Shown: in pieces, positions 12,641-23,243 of the stretch
How positions within the stretch are numbered: the first letter of the stretch is position 1
Layout of the letters: each line of letters opens with the position of its first letter
Source: Cycas panzhihuaensis
Lineage: Eukaryota; Cycadophyta
Direction of reading: 5' to 3'
Assembly (NCBI GenBank): GCA_023213395.1
Contig: CM041465.1
Span: forward strand, 84,637,741 to 84,701,740
Length of the DNA: 64,000 nt
The notes under the pieces: generated by a model
What the model was told of the DNA's origin: nothing
The model's database searches: none
The model's input: only the letters and a program-made list of their open reading frames with translations
Program-made: the position numbers and the translations under genes

Positions 12641-13425
12641 CCTTAGATCTATTACAAAAATTTAAGATGACTGACTACAAATCATTGGTAACTCCAATAG
12701 AAATAGGAATTAAGCTTTCTAAATTAGATGATTCTACATCAATTGATCCTACACTCTATACATATCTAATATGTAGTTTGATCTACTTGACCAAATATAA
12801 CATATTTAGTTAGTATTATATCTAGATTCATGTAAGACCTAAAGACTACTCATGAACAAGTAGCTAAAAGAATTCTTCGTTATCTTAAAGACACTTCAGA
12901 ATATGGGCTATATTATAAAGCTTCATCAAACTTCAAGCTGATAAGTTATATAGATTTAGATTGGGTAGGTGACATCAATAATAGAAAATCAACTTCATGT
13001 TATATGTTTAGCATGGGGTTAATAGCTATAACATGGAGCACTAAGAAATAAAATATAGATTTTTATCTACAGTTGAAGCATAATATAAAGTAGATATTGT
13101 TGGCACATGTGAAATAGTATGGTTGAGAAGACTACTGCAAGACTTTCATCTAAAATAGAAAGACCCTATAAGAATTTGGTGTGACAATCAGAGTATAATA
13201 CATATGGCAAAAAACCTAGTTTTCTATGGAAAAATAAAATATATTAAGACACAACATCACTTTATTCAAGAGCCAGTACAAGTAAGAGAGATTGAATTAG
13301 TATACTGTAGCACCGAGGATCAAGTAGCAGATATCTTCATAAAAGCATTAGGTAAAATTAAATATCAAAAATTCAGAGACAAATTAGGAGTTCTTCACAT
13401 TAGTCATTATGGAGGAGAATGTTAG
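12640..13425 (+). pseudogene. Copia-B RNase H
   Basis: The 3' end (13204-13425) is open for 73 codons with the Q-H-H-F-I-Q and D-Q-V-A-D-I-F blocks that end copia RNase H. The frame runs to G-G-E-C and meets the polypurine tract and 3' LTR, as in intact copia elements. The upstream half (12900-13200) has stops and a frame change. This domain would remove RNA from the hybrid during reverse transcription. Confidence 0.82.
13409..13419 (+). promoter_or_regulatory. Copia-B polypurine tract
   Basis: ATGGAGGAGAA lies directly against the 3' LTR start at 13420, where plus-strand synthesis would be primed. Confidence 0.75.
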
Positions 13426-13778
13426 GATAATGTATAATTCACCTATGTAAATATACACCTAGGGACCCTCAAAGCTACCTTGGGCCTCCCTAGGTCACCT
13501 TGAGTCATCTAACTACTGCAAGCAGCCATCAAAGGAGCTAATGTAGCCACCAAAGGTAAGTATTTAATTAATTATTTAATATTTTAACATTATTTTTTAA
13601 TTTTGAATGTTGTTAGGTAGAAACACTTAATGCCTCCCTAAATTGATCTATAAATAGGGTGGGAATACCTCCTTAGTAGTTTTTAACACTGCCAACTCAT
13701 ATTTTAGAGATTTATTTTGTACTTTGGAATAATGTATTTATACTTGTAATCCACCCACTTTGTACCTTACTTCTAACA
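13420..13778 (+). repeat. Copia-B 3' LTR
   Basis: 359 bp, TGTTAGG to CTAACA, matching 5887-6245. The target duplication CAAAA follows at 13779-13783. Confidence 0.95.
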
Positions 13779-13783
13779 CAAAA

Positions 13784-14440
13784 ATAAATATAGATCTGAT
13801 GGCACCCTTCATAAATATAAGGTGAGGTTGGTAGTAAAGGGATTCACACAAAGGAAAGGCATCAACTATACTAATGTCTTTGCACCTATAACCAAGTGGC
13901 CCACAATCATAACTCTTATGGCCTTAATAGCTCAATAGGACTAGAAGATTGACCAGCTTGATATAAAAATTACATTTCTCAATGATGATCTTAAATCAGA
14001 AATCTATACACATTAGCCTAAAGTATTTGAGATTATTAGTCTAGAGCATAAGGTGTGCATGCTCAAAAAGTCCTTGTATAGCCTTAAATAAGCCCCTTGT
14101 GCTTAGTTCACCAAGTTTTCAAAATAAATGAAGCAACTTTGATATGAGGTTTGTGACTACTAGGATATTGATGTAATATTATTCATCAAATGCTAAAAAG
14201 ATGAAGTCACTTATCTCTTAATCTTTGTGGATGATATGCTTATAACGGGGAATAATAAGCAAGTAATCATCCAACTAAAGAAGGACTTAGCTAAAACGTT
14301 CAAACTGTTTGGCCTTGGGTTAATGAAATACTACTTAATGATTGAAGTCACTCAAAAATATGGTAAAATTTTTCTTTCTCAATAAAAGTACATCAATAAT
14401 ATTCTAACAAAGTTTCAGTTGGAAGATGCTCAAACTATAA
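13784..14440 (+). pseudogene. Copia-A reverse transcriptase, C-terminal piece after Copia-B
   Basis: Resumes the RT frame left at 5886: D-G-T-L-H-K-Y-K-V-R, F-A-P-I-T-K, L-D-I-K-I-T-F-L-N and the catalytic F-V-D-D at 14224-14235. Stops include two TAGs close together near 13940. The frame is the same as in the RNase H that follows. Confidence 0.85.
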
Positions 14441-15135
14441 CCACTCTAATAGAACCCAAAGTCAAATTAATAGTTGATGGCAATGATTGAGAGGCAGGCA
14501 TAATACTTTATAAGTAACTTGTAGGTAGTCTCATCTATCCTACTAATATAAGACTTGATATTGCACATGCTGTCAGCATTCTTACTCATTATATGATAAA
14601 TCCTAAGTAGAATCATTGGCAGGTAGCAGTGCGAGTGTTGAGGTACCTTAAGATAACCAACAAATATGGTCTATTGTATGAACCTAATTTAGAGTTCAAA
14701 CTATATGCATACATAAACTTAGACTTTACTAGAGATAAAGACACAAGGAGATCCACATTTGGGTTTGTAATGTTTCTTAGAACAACACTAATATCATGGA
14801 GATCTAGATGGCAAAATATAGTTGTTATTTCAACTACTAAAGCTGAATACATTGTTACTTCTAAGACTAGCAAGGAGGTGATATGGCTTAAGAAATTATT
14901 GGAAACATTAAATATCACCCAAACAAGTCCTACTAGCCTTCGTGTAGATAATCAATCAGTAATCCACATGGAAAAAAACCTTATATTTCATGATTATATC
15001 AAATATATAAGTATAAAAGTCCACAAGATTCAAGAACTAGTTCATGACATCATAATTCAACTAGAGTACTACTCCATAGTAGATCAAGTGGTTGATATCT
15101 TTACCAAACCACTACAAATGTTAAAGTTTAAATAG
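14441..15135 (+). pseudogene. Copia-A RNase H
   Basis: Open for 168 codons from 14629. It shows R-V-L-R-Y-L-K, then D-K-D-T-R-R-S-T-F-G-F-V (copia RNase H D-x-R-x-S-T-x-G signature), T-K-A-E-Y, D-N-Q-S, and a D-I-F-T-K-P-L ending. These are the family's catalytic and structural blocks in order. It ends in TAG at 15133-15135. The stretch before 14629 has stops. Confidence 0.87.
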
Positions 15136-15596
15136 TCTTGTTGGTAACTCAACCTTCAAGCCTCCATCTCTGGCTTATTAGAGAATATGATAATAAGATC
15201 ATCATACTCTATTCCATTTGTGAAAATCCCTTATGGGCATGAAAGAATAAGAGTAAGTCTCTGCTCTATCCTATTAGTGAAAATCCCTTATGGGTAAAGA
15301 AGAATAAGGGTTGTACTAGTCTTAGAAAATCAAAACTTATGAAAACTTGAAAAGGCATGGGGGATGACCAAAGAGTATATGGAGACTCAGTAGATCAAGC
15401 TACATATTTAAGTTGCTTAGATATTAGGCTACATCAAGAGCCACCTTAGTCATTTTGATTTAAGGGGCTATAGATCTTAGAAAGCTAGTGGGTTTTTATT
15501 CCCCATGAGGGTTTTCCCATAAAAGTGTCAATGCTCAAATGAAGACCTCATAGAATAGATTATATCATAATGACCTTTTACCATTAAGGATGGGAT
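15136..15596 (+). other. Copia-A 3' untranslated region and polypurine tract
   Basis: About 460 bp between RNase H and the 3' LTR. It contains two copies of a block around GTGAAAATCCCTTATGGG (about 15220 and 15280). AAGGATGGGA at 15586-15595 is the likely polypurine tract. The same region is found reverse-complemented at 33080-33300 in Copia-A2. Confidence 0.75.
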
Positions 15597-15902
15597 TGAT
15601 GGATGTTAATGCATCAAGGTCATTAGATTAATTATATGAAAATGACTTTAGGTTAGCTAAGTCACATAGTTAAATGTAATTTTATTTACATTTAAGTGTA
15701 ATTTTAGGATCATGTCATTAGGTGGGAAACTCCTTTAGAAACCTTAATGTACATCTTTTAATATATAAGGTTGAATATGAAACAGAGAGTTATAATTCTC
15801 AACTCTTATTTTTACTCTCAATCTTATTCTCTTTATTTTGCTCTTATTATATGCTATTACTTTAGTGTAGTGGAGTGTGCTAACTAGATCCTTCACCCAG
15901 CA
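15597..15902 (+). repeat. Copia-A 3' LTR
   Basis: 306 bp, TGATGGATGTTAATGC to CCTTCACCCAGCA, followed by the target duplication CATAC at 15903-15907. It matches the left LTR throughout. Confidence 0.93.
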
Positions 15903-15907
15903 CATAC

Positions 15908-16419
15908 TATCCCATCTCTAGTGTACATGGAGAGTAACTTCCTAAGGCTAATTACTTATGAGTGTATGATAAATTATAAACAACTAATAGGTTTCTTATG
16001 GTTACCTATACTAGGAAGGCCTATCTAAGGGGTTCCTCCTATATACCTATGAGTACTTAGAGGTGTAATTTTGTAGCCAAGTTCTATCTAAGGCTTAGTT
16101 TAGGATTGTGATCTCTACTCATTTACATAGAAGGAGGAAAATCCATAATGTACTTAGCTTACAATGGCATATCCCCATGGTATTTATAGATCTCTAATGT
16201 AGGGTATCTATCTAAATATAAAGGAAAATTACTTAGTGGAAGCATTAGGGTAGTTATATGATTGTAGTGTTGTCTACCCCCAAAAAGTATAAGTAACTAA
16301 GCACAAATTAAAATGAGAATAATGATTGACAGGAATGAAAATTGATGGAAAAAAAAAAACTAACTATTTAATACCTTTAACTCTCCTACAAGTCATGGAT
16401 TGATTTATTTGATACCACT
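15908..16419 (-). mobile_element. Element E, leader and primer site (minus strand)
   Basis: On the minus strand a primer-like AAGTGGTATCA (16410-16420) is followed downstream by a leader that shares order and wording with the leaders at 18770-19278 (-), 20770-21180 (+) and 25913-26560 (+). The shared core is a GAnACCCT...GGTCT block. In element C this leader belongs to a chromovirus, so E is probably a relative. Copia-A interrupts it. Confidence 0.5.
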
Positions 16420-16591
16420 TAGAATGGACTTCACTCTAACTATTGTTAATCCTCTAATGAAAATTAAATTCTCCTTGAGAAAATTGCATAAGCATAAGAT
16501 CACTTTGTATTACTGGGCCACTTTGAGGGGATAACCTCCAATACATAACATCTCAATGCTTAAAGATATCCTTTACAAGAGTGGAGAGCAT

Positions 16592-16623
<32 letters not shown>

Positions 16624-17030
16624 ATATATATGGCTACTAAGGCCACTCATCTCTCTTGACTAATTCATATGGGACAATTATAATAAGAGATTAGTGAAGA
16701 TGAAAAAGGAGACTTGACTAATGTATATAGAATAATTATAATAAGAGACTAATGAAGAAGAAGAAGGAGAAGAAGATACATTAGAGAGAGAGAAGAAAGG
16801 TAGATGTATTGAAAGGGAGTGGGGTATACAACATATACAAACTGGGTTAGGAAGGGGTGTTGTTATTCAAGGTTGTTATTGGTTGATCTCTCAAGATTCT
16901 AGGTGTTGTTGATCTACAAACTAAGGGAACTACTGCCCACTAAAATTTTGTTAAAAGTTAGATTATTGATCTACTACAAACCCTACTTCTATTGCCTTGA
17001 CCATGGAGATGGTATCTTATAGAGTAGGTA
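16420..17030 (-). other. Probable LTR region of element E with microsatellite and short tandem repeat
   Basis: Position to the right of the minus-strand primer site predicts an LTR here, but I could not fix its outer end. It contains a (CA)n run (about 16592-16618) with a short TA tail, and a 58-bp direct duplication starting at 16656 and 16714 (shared core ATAATTATAATAAGAGA), followed by GAA-rich sequence. No coding region seen. Confidence 0.35.
16592..16618. repeat. (CA)n microsatellite
   Basis: About 13 perfect CA units, continuing into CATACACATATATAT. Confidence 0.95.
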
Positions 17031-17970
17031 GGGTAAATGTATTTAAGCATATTTGAATGTGCTCCTTCAATCTAGACATGTATACTTTAATGAGTATTTG
17101 GTGGTTGAGCTACTAGGAGACTCTATTCTAAAGAGCTTGAAATTCTTTTATGTATATTTCAATCATAGTTGTTTGCTTTCACCAAGTGAGTTGGCTAAAT
17201 AAGGACTAATTCCATGCATCTTTATATTATTTAAAGAAGTTCTTATAGAATAGGGGCTATATGTAAACAAGGTTCTCTTTCTACCACTAACAAAACTAAT
17301 AGTAAACCTTGCCTTTGAAGTGAATGGAAGCAAAGGTTAACTGCTCATCAAGGGCCATAAGGTTGAGGGAAAAATATGACTTAAGCTTACTAATCTAGAT
17401 TCTAGCCAAGTCTCTATTAAAATCAAGATCAAATATGGATATGTTAAGTTTATGATATCATGGGTTTTACCTTGGTGTAAGTAATGATAATACTCATGGA
17501 GAGGGTTTGCTTATCAAGAGTACTAGTGCAAGTGATCTAACTATTGAATTTGAGGAAGAGAGTATGTTGGCCATAGCTATAAAAAGTTAAGCAAGTTGTT
17601 TAGTGACATTTTCCACTTATGTTATAAAATTATTTATCATTGTAATGAGATTATTATTGAGGTTGGTAATGTCTTTAAATAAGCCATCTTTATTTTGTGT
17701 CATATTGGTATTGATGTTAGTGACTTATACTTTGAGTGCTTAGATCATGTCAAATTGTGTAGGGTCCATTGTACTTATAGCTACCACTACTATAAAGAAG
17801 AAGGGAACACAAAGAAGAAGGATTAAGGGGAGAAGAAAGAGTCCCCTAGAAATAGGATCAAAGAGTAAGAATAATATTTAAGAGGTAGGAATAATGTAGA
17901 AGGGTTGGGAATGGAGGTGCCTATAGCTTGTTGACCTCCTAGGAACAAATATGCTTAAATAGGATAAAAT
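17031..17970 (+). pseudogene. Unassigned protein-like remnant
   Basis: Plus-strand translation gives patches that look protein-like but carry stops. One patch near 17690-17800 reads H-I-G-I-D-V-S-D-L-Y-F-E-C-L-D-H, then C-x3-C and a Tyr/His cluster, and is followed by a Lys/Arg/Glu-rich tail (17790-17880). A Cys/His patch followed by a basic tail is common in ORF1 proteins of plant LINEs and in gag proteins, but no diagnostic motif is present. I do not assign a family. Confidence 0.25.
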
Positions 17971-18740
17971 TGTAGTAATAATCCTACTTAATATACCATT
18001 ATGAGCTCGATAAGATCATCAAGTATGCATGATTTTTTAACTAGTAGAGCCCACATATTTTTTGTTAAAAAATTAGATTGAGATTGACCTAGCCCAAAAT
18101 GATCATTATAATGCATTAATTAAAATGAAATGTATATAAGACTAGGGTAAAATTTTTAACCTAATACTCTCTTTTATTTTGTCTTGAGTCTATTAGTGTA
18201 GGTTTCATCTAAATCAAATAAGTATTTCTTAAAGTAACCCTATAAACCAGATGATGGCCTTTTTTTTTTTAAGGGTGCATGTCAGATGGAGAGATTGGAT
18301 ATGCAATTTAGAAATTGAGTCGAAGGTTTGGATAGAAGGCCTTTAAATATTTTGATCTTGTCTCTATAATATAGGTTAGTGATGTTGTATTATTATGTCC
18401 AAAAATACTTTGATGTTGGTATTATGTCATTGTGGTAAGTCTTATCATCATTATTATAATCTAAAACTATGTGGTTTAGTATTCTTACTTGAGATGTAGG
18501 GGCATTGTAGATTTAAGACTTTCTAAAAGCATGACTATATTAACAGATTTATAACCTTATGGAAGTATAGTAGTCTTAGTAGATTTGAGAGTGTGACAAT
18601 AATATTTAATATAAAAGATAACCCACCAATTCTAACACATAATTACTTGATTTTATGAGCCCTTTAATAAACCTCTATACCATTACTTATGCTTTGTACA
18701 ATATCTTAGGGAACTAACTATAGAGGATGTCCATATCCAT
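17971..18740. other. AT-rich stretch, nothing recognised
   Basis: No open frame of useful length, LTR terminus or primer site was seen on either strand. A T10 run occurs near 18260. Confidence 0.5.
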
Positions 18741-19278
18741 ATTCATGAAAGTCATATAAATATGTTTAAGAAGGGTAACTTCCTAGAGCTAATAACTAAC
18801 TAGTAATATAGAAGATAGGTGGCTGATAGCATTCCTATAACTAGGTAAGGTAAGGGAACCTAAAATGGGTCCTCTAATATATCTAGAAGTACATGGAGGT
18901 TTAATTCTATAACCAAGTTCTGTCTAAGGCCTATGTAAGCAATGTTATTTACTTTGTTTTATGCATGGGTATATGCCATGTACACTTAGCCTAAAATAGT
19001 AGATTCTTGTGATTTTTAAAGACCCCTAGCACAGGGTCTCTACCTCGTAACTAAGGGTAAGGGAGAAAGGGTTGCCTAATTATAATTTATTATAGAGATT
19101 TATAAATTTATAAAATAATTAAAAAATAAAAATTAATGCAAGGGATGTGGGGTTGTAGAATTTCACCATAGAAAAAGAAAAAAAAAAAAAACTAATTTTT
19201 CCTTCTTTTATTATTCTTACTTTCTCTTGATTATATTTTACTACCACTAATGATTTGGAACTTAACTCTGATACCACT
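18741..19278 (-). mobile_element. Element D, leader and primer site (minus strand)
   Basis: TAAGTGGTATCAGAG on the minus strand (about 19266-19280) is a near-perfect Met-tRNA primer site. Downstream of it (leftward) the leader shares the AGACCCT...GGGGTCT block (19020-19039) and the following text with elements E, J and C. No gag is recognisable farther left. Confidence 0.6.
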
Positions 19279-19587
19279 TAGAGCATGTCTTCATTGAGTA
19301 TTCTTTATACAACAATAGATTATAAGAGTGAAAGAGCATAAGATAATGATTTAGAACCTTGACTTTAGCAAAAGACATAAATTAAATATAGAAACAAGCA
19401 TAAGTTTGAACACCAAATGGACACCAAAATGTACAATAGTACAATCTCTTAATATGTATATTTATAAGACTTTAAATATGTAATATTGGCCACTTTATAT
19501 AGAATCTTATTAGTGAGAGAAGTGGCCTACAATCCTGTTAGCATGACTAAATGACCTGTGTACAAAAGTTAATGGTAAACACTAACA
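19279..19587 (-). repeat. Element D 5' LTR (minus strand)
   Basis: About 309 bp, beginning on the minus strand with TGTTAGTGTTTACC (right end 19587) and ending just before the primer site. The start resembles the J LTR start at 20488 (TGTTAGTCATTAAC), supporting a common family. No partner LTR was found, so the element is truncated. Confidence 0.6.
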
Positions 19588-19679
19588 ATCTAGTTACTTG
19601 GTTATATGTGTTAGCAGTCAAGCTTAATAATTTAGCAAGCCCCTATGTAATAGATAATTAGAATATATTAAAGATTGTA

Positions 19680-19891
19680 AAGAATCCTATATTCCATACT
19701 CACACCAGACACATTAAGTTATACCATCACTTTATTTATGAACTAATTTAGAATGAAGTGATTGAGATGGTGTATAGCTAATGGAAGAATAGCCAGCTAA
19801 TATCTTCACTAAAAGACTAACATGTGATAAATTTTAGACTTTCAGGGATGGCTTATGTGTTAGAATAAATGATATAAATACTAAGGGGGGG
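19680..19891 (+). pseudogene. Copia RNase H C-terminal fragment (element I) with polypurine tract
   Basis: Translation gives H-I-K-L-Y-H-H-F-I-Y-E, then after a frame change P-A-N-I-F-T-K-R-L and F-R-D-G-L. This matches the end of copia RNase H (H-x-x-x-R-H-H-F..., D-I-F-T-K-x-L). CTAAGGGGGGG at 19881-19891 is the polypurine tract, so an LTR should begin at about 19892. Everything upstream is lost. Confidence 0.7.
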
Positions 19892-20144
19892 TATTTAATA
19901 ATAATATTTATATTATCTCAAAACTATATAATATGAGCCTCCCCCTTATCAGTATATTATTATTAATTATTCTTTATTTTTAATGTGAGAATGGTAAATC
20001 ATTGGGATTGCTTAACATTCCACATATATGTCAATCTTTATGATGTAAATATTCCATTAGGAATTAAATATATATACTAGATTATGAAGTATAAAAAGGA
20101 AAGAGTTTTAATAAGATTAAGATGAATTAACTCATTTAGATAAT
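19892..20144 (+). repeat. Probable 3' LTR region of Copia fragment I
   Basis: AT-rich sequence directly after the polypurine tract. It starts TATTTAATAATAATATT rather than TG, so the end has decayed or the boundary is off by a few bases. No partner LTR was found. Confidence 0.4.
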
Positions 20145-20487
20145 TCATTTTCTTTTAAATGTTAGTTAGGTATATCCTTCTTATGAATGATCTTAGTTGT
20201 AATAGTTTTACATTCCAAAACTTAAATTGATAAATAATGTTTGTGAACCTTGTGCTATGGGAAAGCAACATATGGAGAAGATCTAAAAAAGGTAAAGCTT
20301 TAAGAGCAAATATAAGGTATGCCTTATCCACATATATATCTATGGTCTAATTCCAACCACTTCACTTTGAGGTGTTAGATATTTCTTAACCTTTGATTCT
20401 TAACCTTTAATGATGATTTTTTGAGAAAGTTATCCTAATTATATGACTTAACCATTAGAATATATGACCATTCAATATGACAATTAG
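20145..20487 (+). pseudogene. Copia GAG-pre-integrase/integrase fragment
   Basis: The block N-N-V-C-E-P-C-A-M-G-K-Q-H (about 20230-20268) is the zinc-binding pre-integrase signature of copia. It is followed by Y-G-L-I-P-T-T-S-L and R-Y-F-L-T-F, the start of the integrase core. It ends at 20487, where the J LTR begins, so J probably inserted here. Confidence 0.7.
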
Positions 20488-20769
20488 TGTTAGTCATTAA
20501 CATTCATGTAGGTTGGTTACTTATACGAGTACTATTCATGTAGAGGTTATTTTTGTCTAGATTAGGCCTTATAGAAGTAGAGTAAGGATTATTGTATATG
20601 TGAGATCTTGTGTAATTGATATTACATTAGTTCTCTTTGGTGCTCTTAGTTTGTATTCTATTATTTCTAGTAATAAAGGTTAATTTTATATATTGCTATT
20701 ATGATTATTATACCCTTTTAACTCATTTCTTTAAATATTCATGTTGATTATTAGGGCTGGTCTATCCCA
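20488..20769 (+). repeat. Element J 5' LTR
   Basis: About 282 bp from TGTTAGTCATTAAC to ATCCCA, followed by the primer site AGTGGTAATAG at 20770-20780. The arrangement (CCCA then AGTGGTA) is the same as at the end of the C LTR (25912). Confidence 0.6.
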
Positions 20770-21290
20770 AGTGGTAATAGACATAAATCTGAGGGACTCC
20801 TTCTGTAACAACAAGTTTAAAACAATGAATTTTTAGTAGTTTAGTTGGAAAAATTTATTTTTCCTCTTTACTGATATCTACAACTTTTTCCTTTCTATTA
20901 TATATTGTTCTTTTCCTATAAGTAGTGGTTTAAGTAGAACCCTTATTCTAGGGGTTTTAAAATATCTATAGGAAAGTTATCATTCCTAGTTAAGCATACT
21001 TGAGAATAAGCTAGGATGTGAAGTGAGGTGATTTATTCACCAATACTCATGCACAACATCCTTAAATATAATCAATCTTCTACATATCTTTAGGTATATA
21101 GGAGGACCTCTATAAGATTTTATGAAGCCTTATAATAAGTAACGAGTTAACCATACATAACCTATAGTACACTAATTAATAGCTAGTACCAGGAAGATAC
21201 TCTCTATGAATACTTTAGACACAAATAACACAACTATGAGTATGGTAATCTTAAAATAAATGCAATATCTAAATTTGTCTCTTATATGCT
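20770..21290 (+). mobile_element. Element J leader
   Basis: Shares with the leader of C the block AACCCTTATTCTAGGGG (about 20938) and CTACATATCTTTAGG...GGAGGACC (about 21080-21110). No gag follows before the minus-strand Copia K sequence, so J is truncated. Confidence 0.5.
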
Positions 21291-21299
21291 ATAAATAAA

Positions 21300-21617
21300 G
21301 ATTAAATAATCTATAAAGCACACATTAAGTAAATTGAATATGTAGGTTAAATTAGTTTATGCCTATAATTATATTATTAGTAGCGTTTCAATCCAATAAT
21401 AAAATCATCAAACTTATAAGGGTGAGGATACAAACTATATTTATAGAGCTTTATGTCACTCCTAAGATCATACAATTGGCCGTCTTAATGGTGAAATACA
21501 ATTGGATCTTTAAGTGGCAAAAGGGGTTACATACCCTCAACTAGGAATACAACTTATATTATAACTTATTATATAAAGTACATTATGAACTAAGGAAGTT
21601 ATCATTATATTTTAACA
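21300..21617 (-). repeat. Copia K 3' LTR (minus strand)
   Basis: On the minus strand the LTR starts TGTTAAAATATAATG at 21617, directly after a polypurine tract. CTATAAATATAG (21435-21446, minus) is a good TATA box. The far end is not fixed. A 61-codon plus-strand frame at 21359-21544 lies inside it and is not a gene. Confidence 0.55.
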
Positions 21618-21740
21618 TCCTCCCTTAATAACTTCATTTATTTTTTATGCCAAGGTCATGTTAAAACTTTAGTTTACTAAGTACTTTAGCGAAGATGTCT
21701 TTATTTAGTCTTCTTTAGGTCAGTATTGTTAGATAATGTG
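21618..21740 (-). pseudogene. Copia K RNase H C-terminal fragment (minus strand)
   Basis: The minus strand reads D-I-F-A-K-V-L-S-K-L-K-F, a stop, then H-D-L-G-I-K. This is the usual end of copia RNase H, and AAGGGAGGA (21618-21626) follows as polypurine tract. The rest of the element is missing, cut off near the Copia-F LTR at 21782. Confidence 0.7.
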
Positions 21741-21781
21741 ATAACAATATTTTGAAAATAAAAATTTTAATAAGTTGGCAA

Positions 21782-22310
21782 TGCAGTTCCCCCTTATAAA
21801 TGAGAGTTTGGGGGTAGTAGCCCTTGACATAAAAAGCTAGCACTATAAAACATATAAAATTGTAAAGATAATCAGGTCCATTCATTCAAAATACCCCAAA
21901 TTTAATGGTTAAGATTTGTGCATTATATGACTCTCTCATATAGTCCAATTTAGGGTGCTTTTTCATTATGTTGATGATATTCAATATAGTAGGTATACTG
22001 TATTGAGTAGTGGTAGTTGGTTGTTGTTGTTCCAAACATTTTGCTATAGATTATGTACATTTCTTTATTCTTGGATAATAAGGATCGATACCTTTCCTAT
22101 GTGGATGTTTCCCTAGCATATTGTTAGGGTTTTACCATGTTATATCTAGTGTATATGTGATGCTTTGGCTTTCTAATTTATTTATTATATTATCTCTGAT
22201 TTAAGAACTTGCACGTTAAATTTTAATTTCAATTTCAATAACTAGTTATAAAATAGTTTAGATCATAGTGGTAGTTTCTGGTTATTGGGACCTAGTTTTC
22301 TCTATAAGTA
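21782..22310 (+). repeat. Copia-F 5' LTR
   Basis: Starts TGCAGTTCCCCCTTATAAATG. The start is aligned to TGCTAAAATCCCCCCCATAA in the other copy. The right end is uncertain by tens of bases because no clear primer site is visible. Confidence 0.7.
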
Positions 22311-22354
22311 GTGTCAAATGTGTTGATTTTTAGTGTTGATTTTTTTTACAACAA

Positions 22355-23170
22355 ATGGAAAAATTAATAAATGTAAAGTTTGAGGTGGAGAACTTCAATG
22401 GCAAGAATAACTTTGAGTTGTGGAAGCTAAAAGCATATGATGTTCTAGTACAACAGGGATTGTACAAAACTCTAGAAGGAAAATCAAAGAAACTTATAGG
22501 GATGGACAATGATAAATGGGATGATCTAGATAAAAGGGTTATCAACACAATATGATTATGCTTGGTAGATAAAGTTCTATTTAACATCGTAGGGGAGAAG
22601 ATAACAGTAGGATTATGGACCTAATTAGAAGGCTTGTATATGACCAAATTAGTGACAAATCAAATCTATTTAAAAAGGTAGTACTTATTTCCAATGAAGG
22701 AAGGTATAAAATTTTTTTATCATTTAAATATTTTTAATACTCTTATTTATTAGTTAGCTAGTATTAACATCAAGATTAAGGATGAGGATAAGGTTATTAC
22801 TTTATTATATTCATTACTGAAATCTTGGGATAATATTATCACCTCAATTAGTTTTAGCACTATAAACGAATTAGACTATGATTCTATCGCAAGTTCTTAG
22901 CTGACAAAAGAGGTAAGGAGGAAGTCCAGTCTTGAAACCTCCACACCAAAACCTATGATAGTAAGAGACAGAACAATTGAGATAGGATAAAGCTTTAGGG
23001 ATATATCAAGGTTAAAGTCAAAATGCAAGATGAGTAAGCCTAAATGTTGGCACTACAATAAGATAGATCACCTAAAGAAAGATTACTACAAAAGGAAGGA
23101 GTTCTAGATAAAGGAGATCCTGCCAGGAAGACTAATTAGGTGGAGTTAAATCAAGGTTAGAATGATGATG
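22355..23170 (+). pseudogene. Copia-F gag
   Basis: ATG at 22355 opens 66 codons with F-N-G-K-N-N-F-E-L-W-K-L-K, the DUF4219/UBN2 gag signature. After a TGA the frame continues with L-W-T-x-L-E-G-L-Y-M-T-K (about 22617) and a knuckle at 23044-23087: C-W-H-Y...H...Y, in which two Cys are changed to Tyr. It lies just after the LTR and before the protease remnant. Broken by stops. Confidence 0.85.
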
Positions 23171-23184
23171 TCTTAGTTACTTGT

Positions 23185-23243
23185 AATATTTCCCATTATC
23201 ATCATGATTGGTTATTAGATTTAAGTGCTTCATACCACATATG
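23185..23243 (+). pseudogene. Copia-F protease, first part only
   Basis: H-D-W-L-L-D-L-S-A-S-Y-H-I matches the copia protease active site W-x-x-D-S-G-x-x-x-H. The D-S-G is changed to D-L-S. The frame ends where LTR G begins. Confidence 0.7.

Larger units (their letters stand above)
5887..13778 (+). mobile_element. Copia-B: complete, decayed copia element nested in Copia-A
   Basis: Both LTRs are 359 bp (5887-6245 and 13420-13778). They start TGTTAGG and end CTAATA or CTAACA, and CAAAA flanks them at 5882-5886 and 13779-13783. The host frame of Copia-A RT is interrupted exactly here. The element is 7.9 kb and carries gag, protease, integrase, RT and RNase H in copia order, with a leader of about 3 kb. 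Stops and a changed integrase catalytic residue make it inactive. It is younger than Copia-A. Confidence 0.95.
400..15902 (+). mobile_element. Copia-A: complete but decayed Ty1/copia LTR retrotransposon, split by Copia-B
   Basis: Two similar LTRs (400-703 and 15597-15902) enclose a copia-ordered gag, protease, integrase, RT and RNase H. The direct repeat CATAC at 395-399 and 15903-15907 is a clean 5-bp target duplication. A degenerate Met-tRNA-type primer site follows the left LTR and a purine-rich tract precedes the right LTR. The coding frame carries many stops and is split by Copia-B at 5887-13778. With Copia-B removed the element is about 7.6 kb, of which roughly 2 kb is leader, long for copia. 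It cannot move by itself. Confidence 0.93.

Noticed and set aside
2905-15135. Frequent TAG/TAA where Gln is expected, suggesting a variant genetic code
   Set aside because: TGA at Arg/Trp positions, frameshifts and lost catalytic residues occur too, and other copies have CAG/CAA at the same sites. Methylation-driven decay explains it.
16592-16618. (CA)n run as part of a CRISPR-like or satellite array
   Set aside because: Simple dinucleotide repeat only; no spacers and no higher-order unit.
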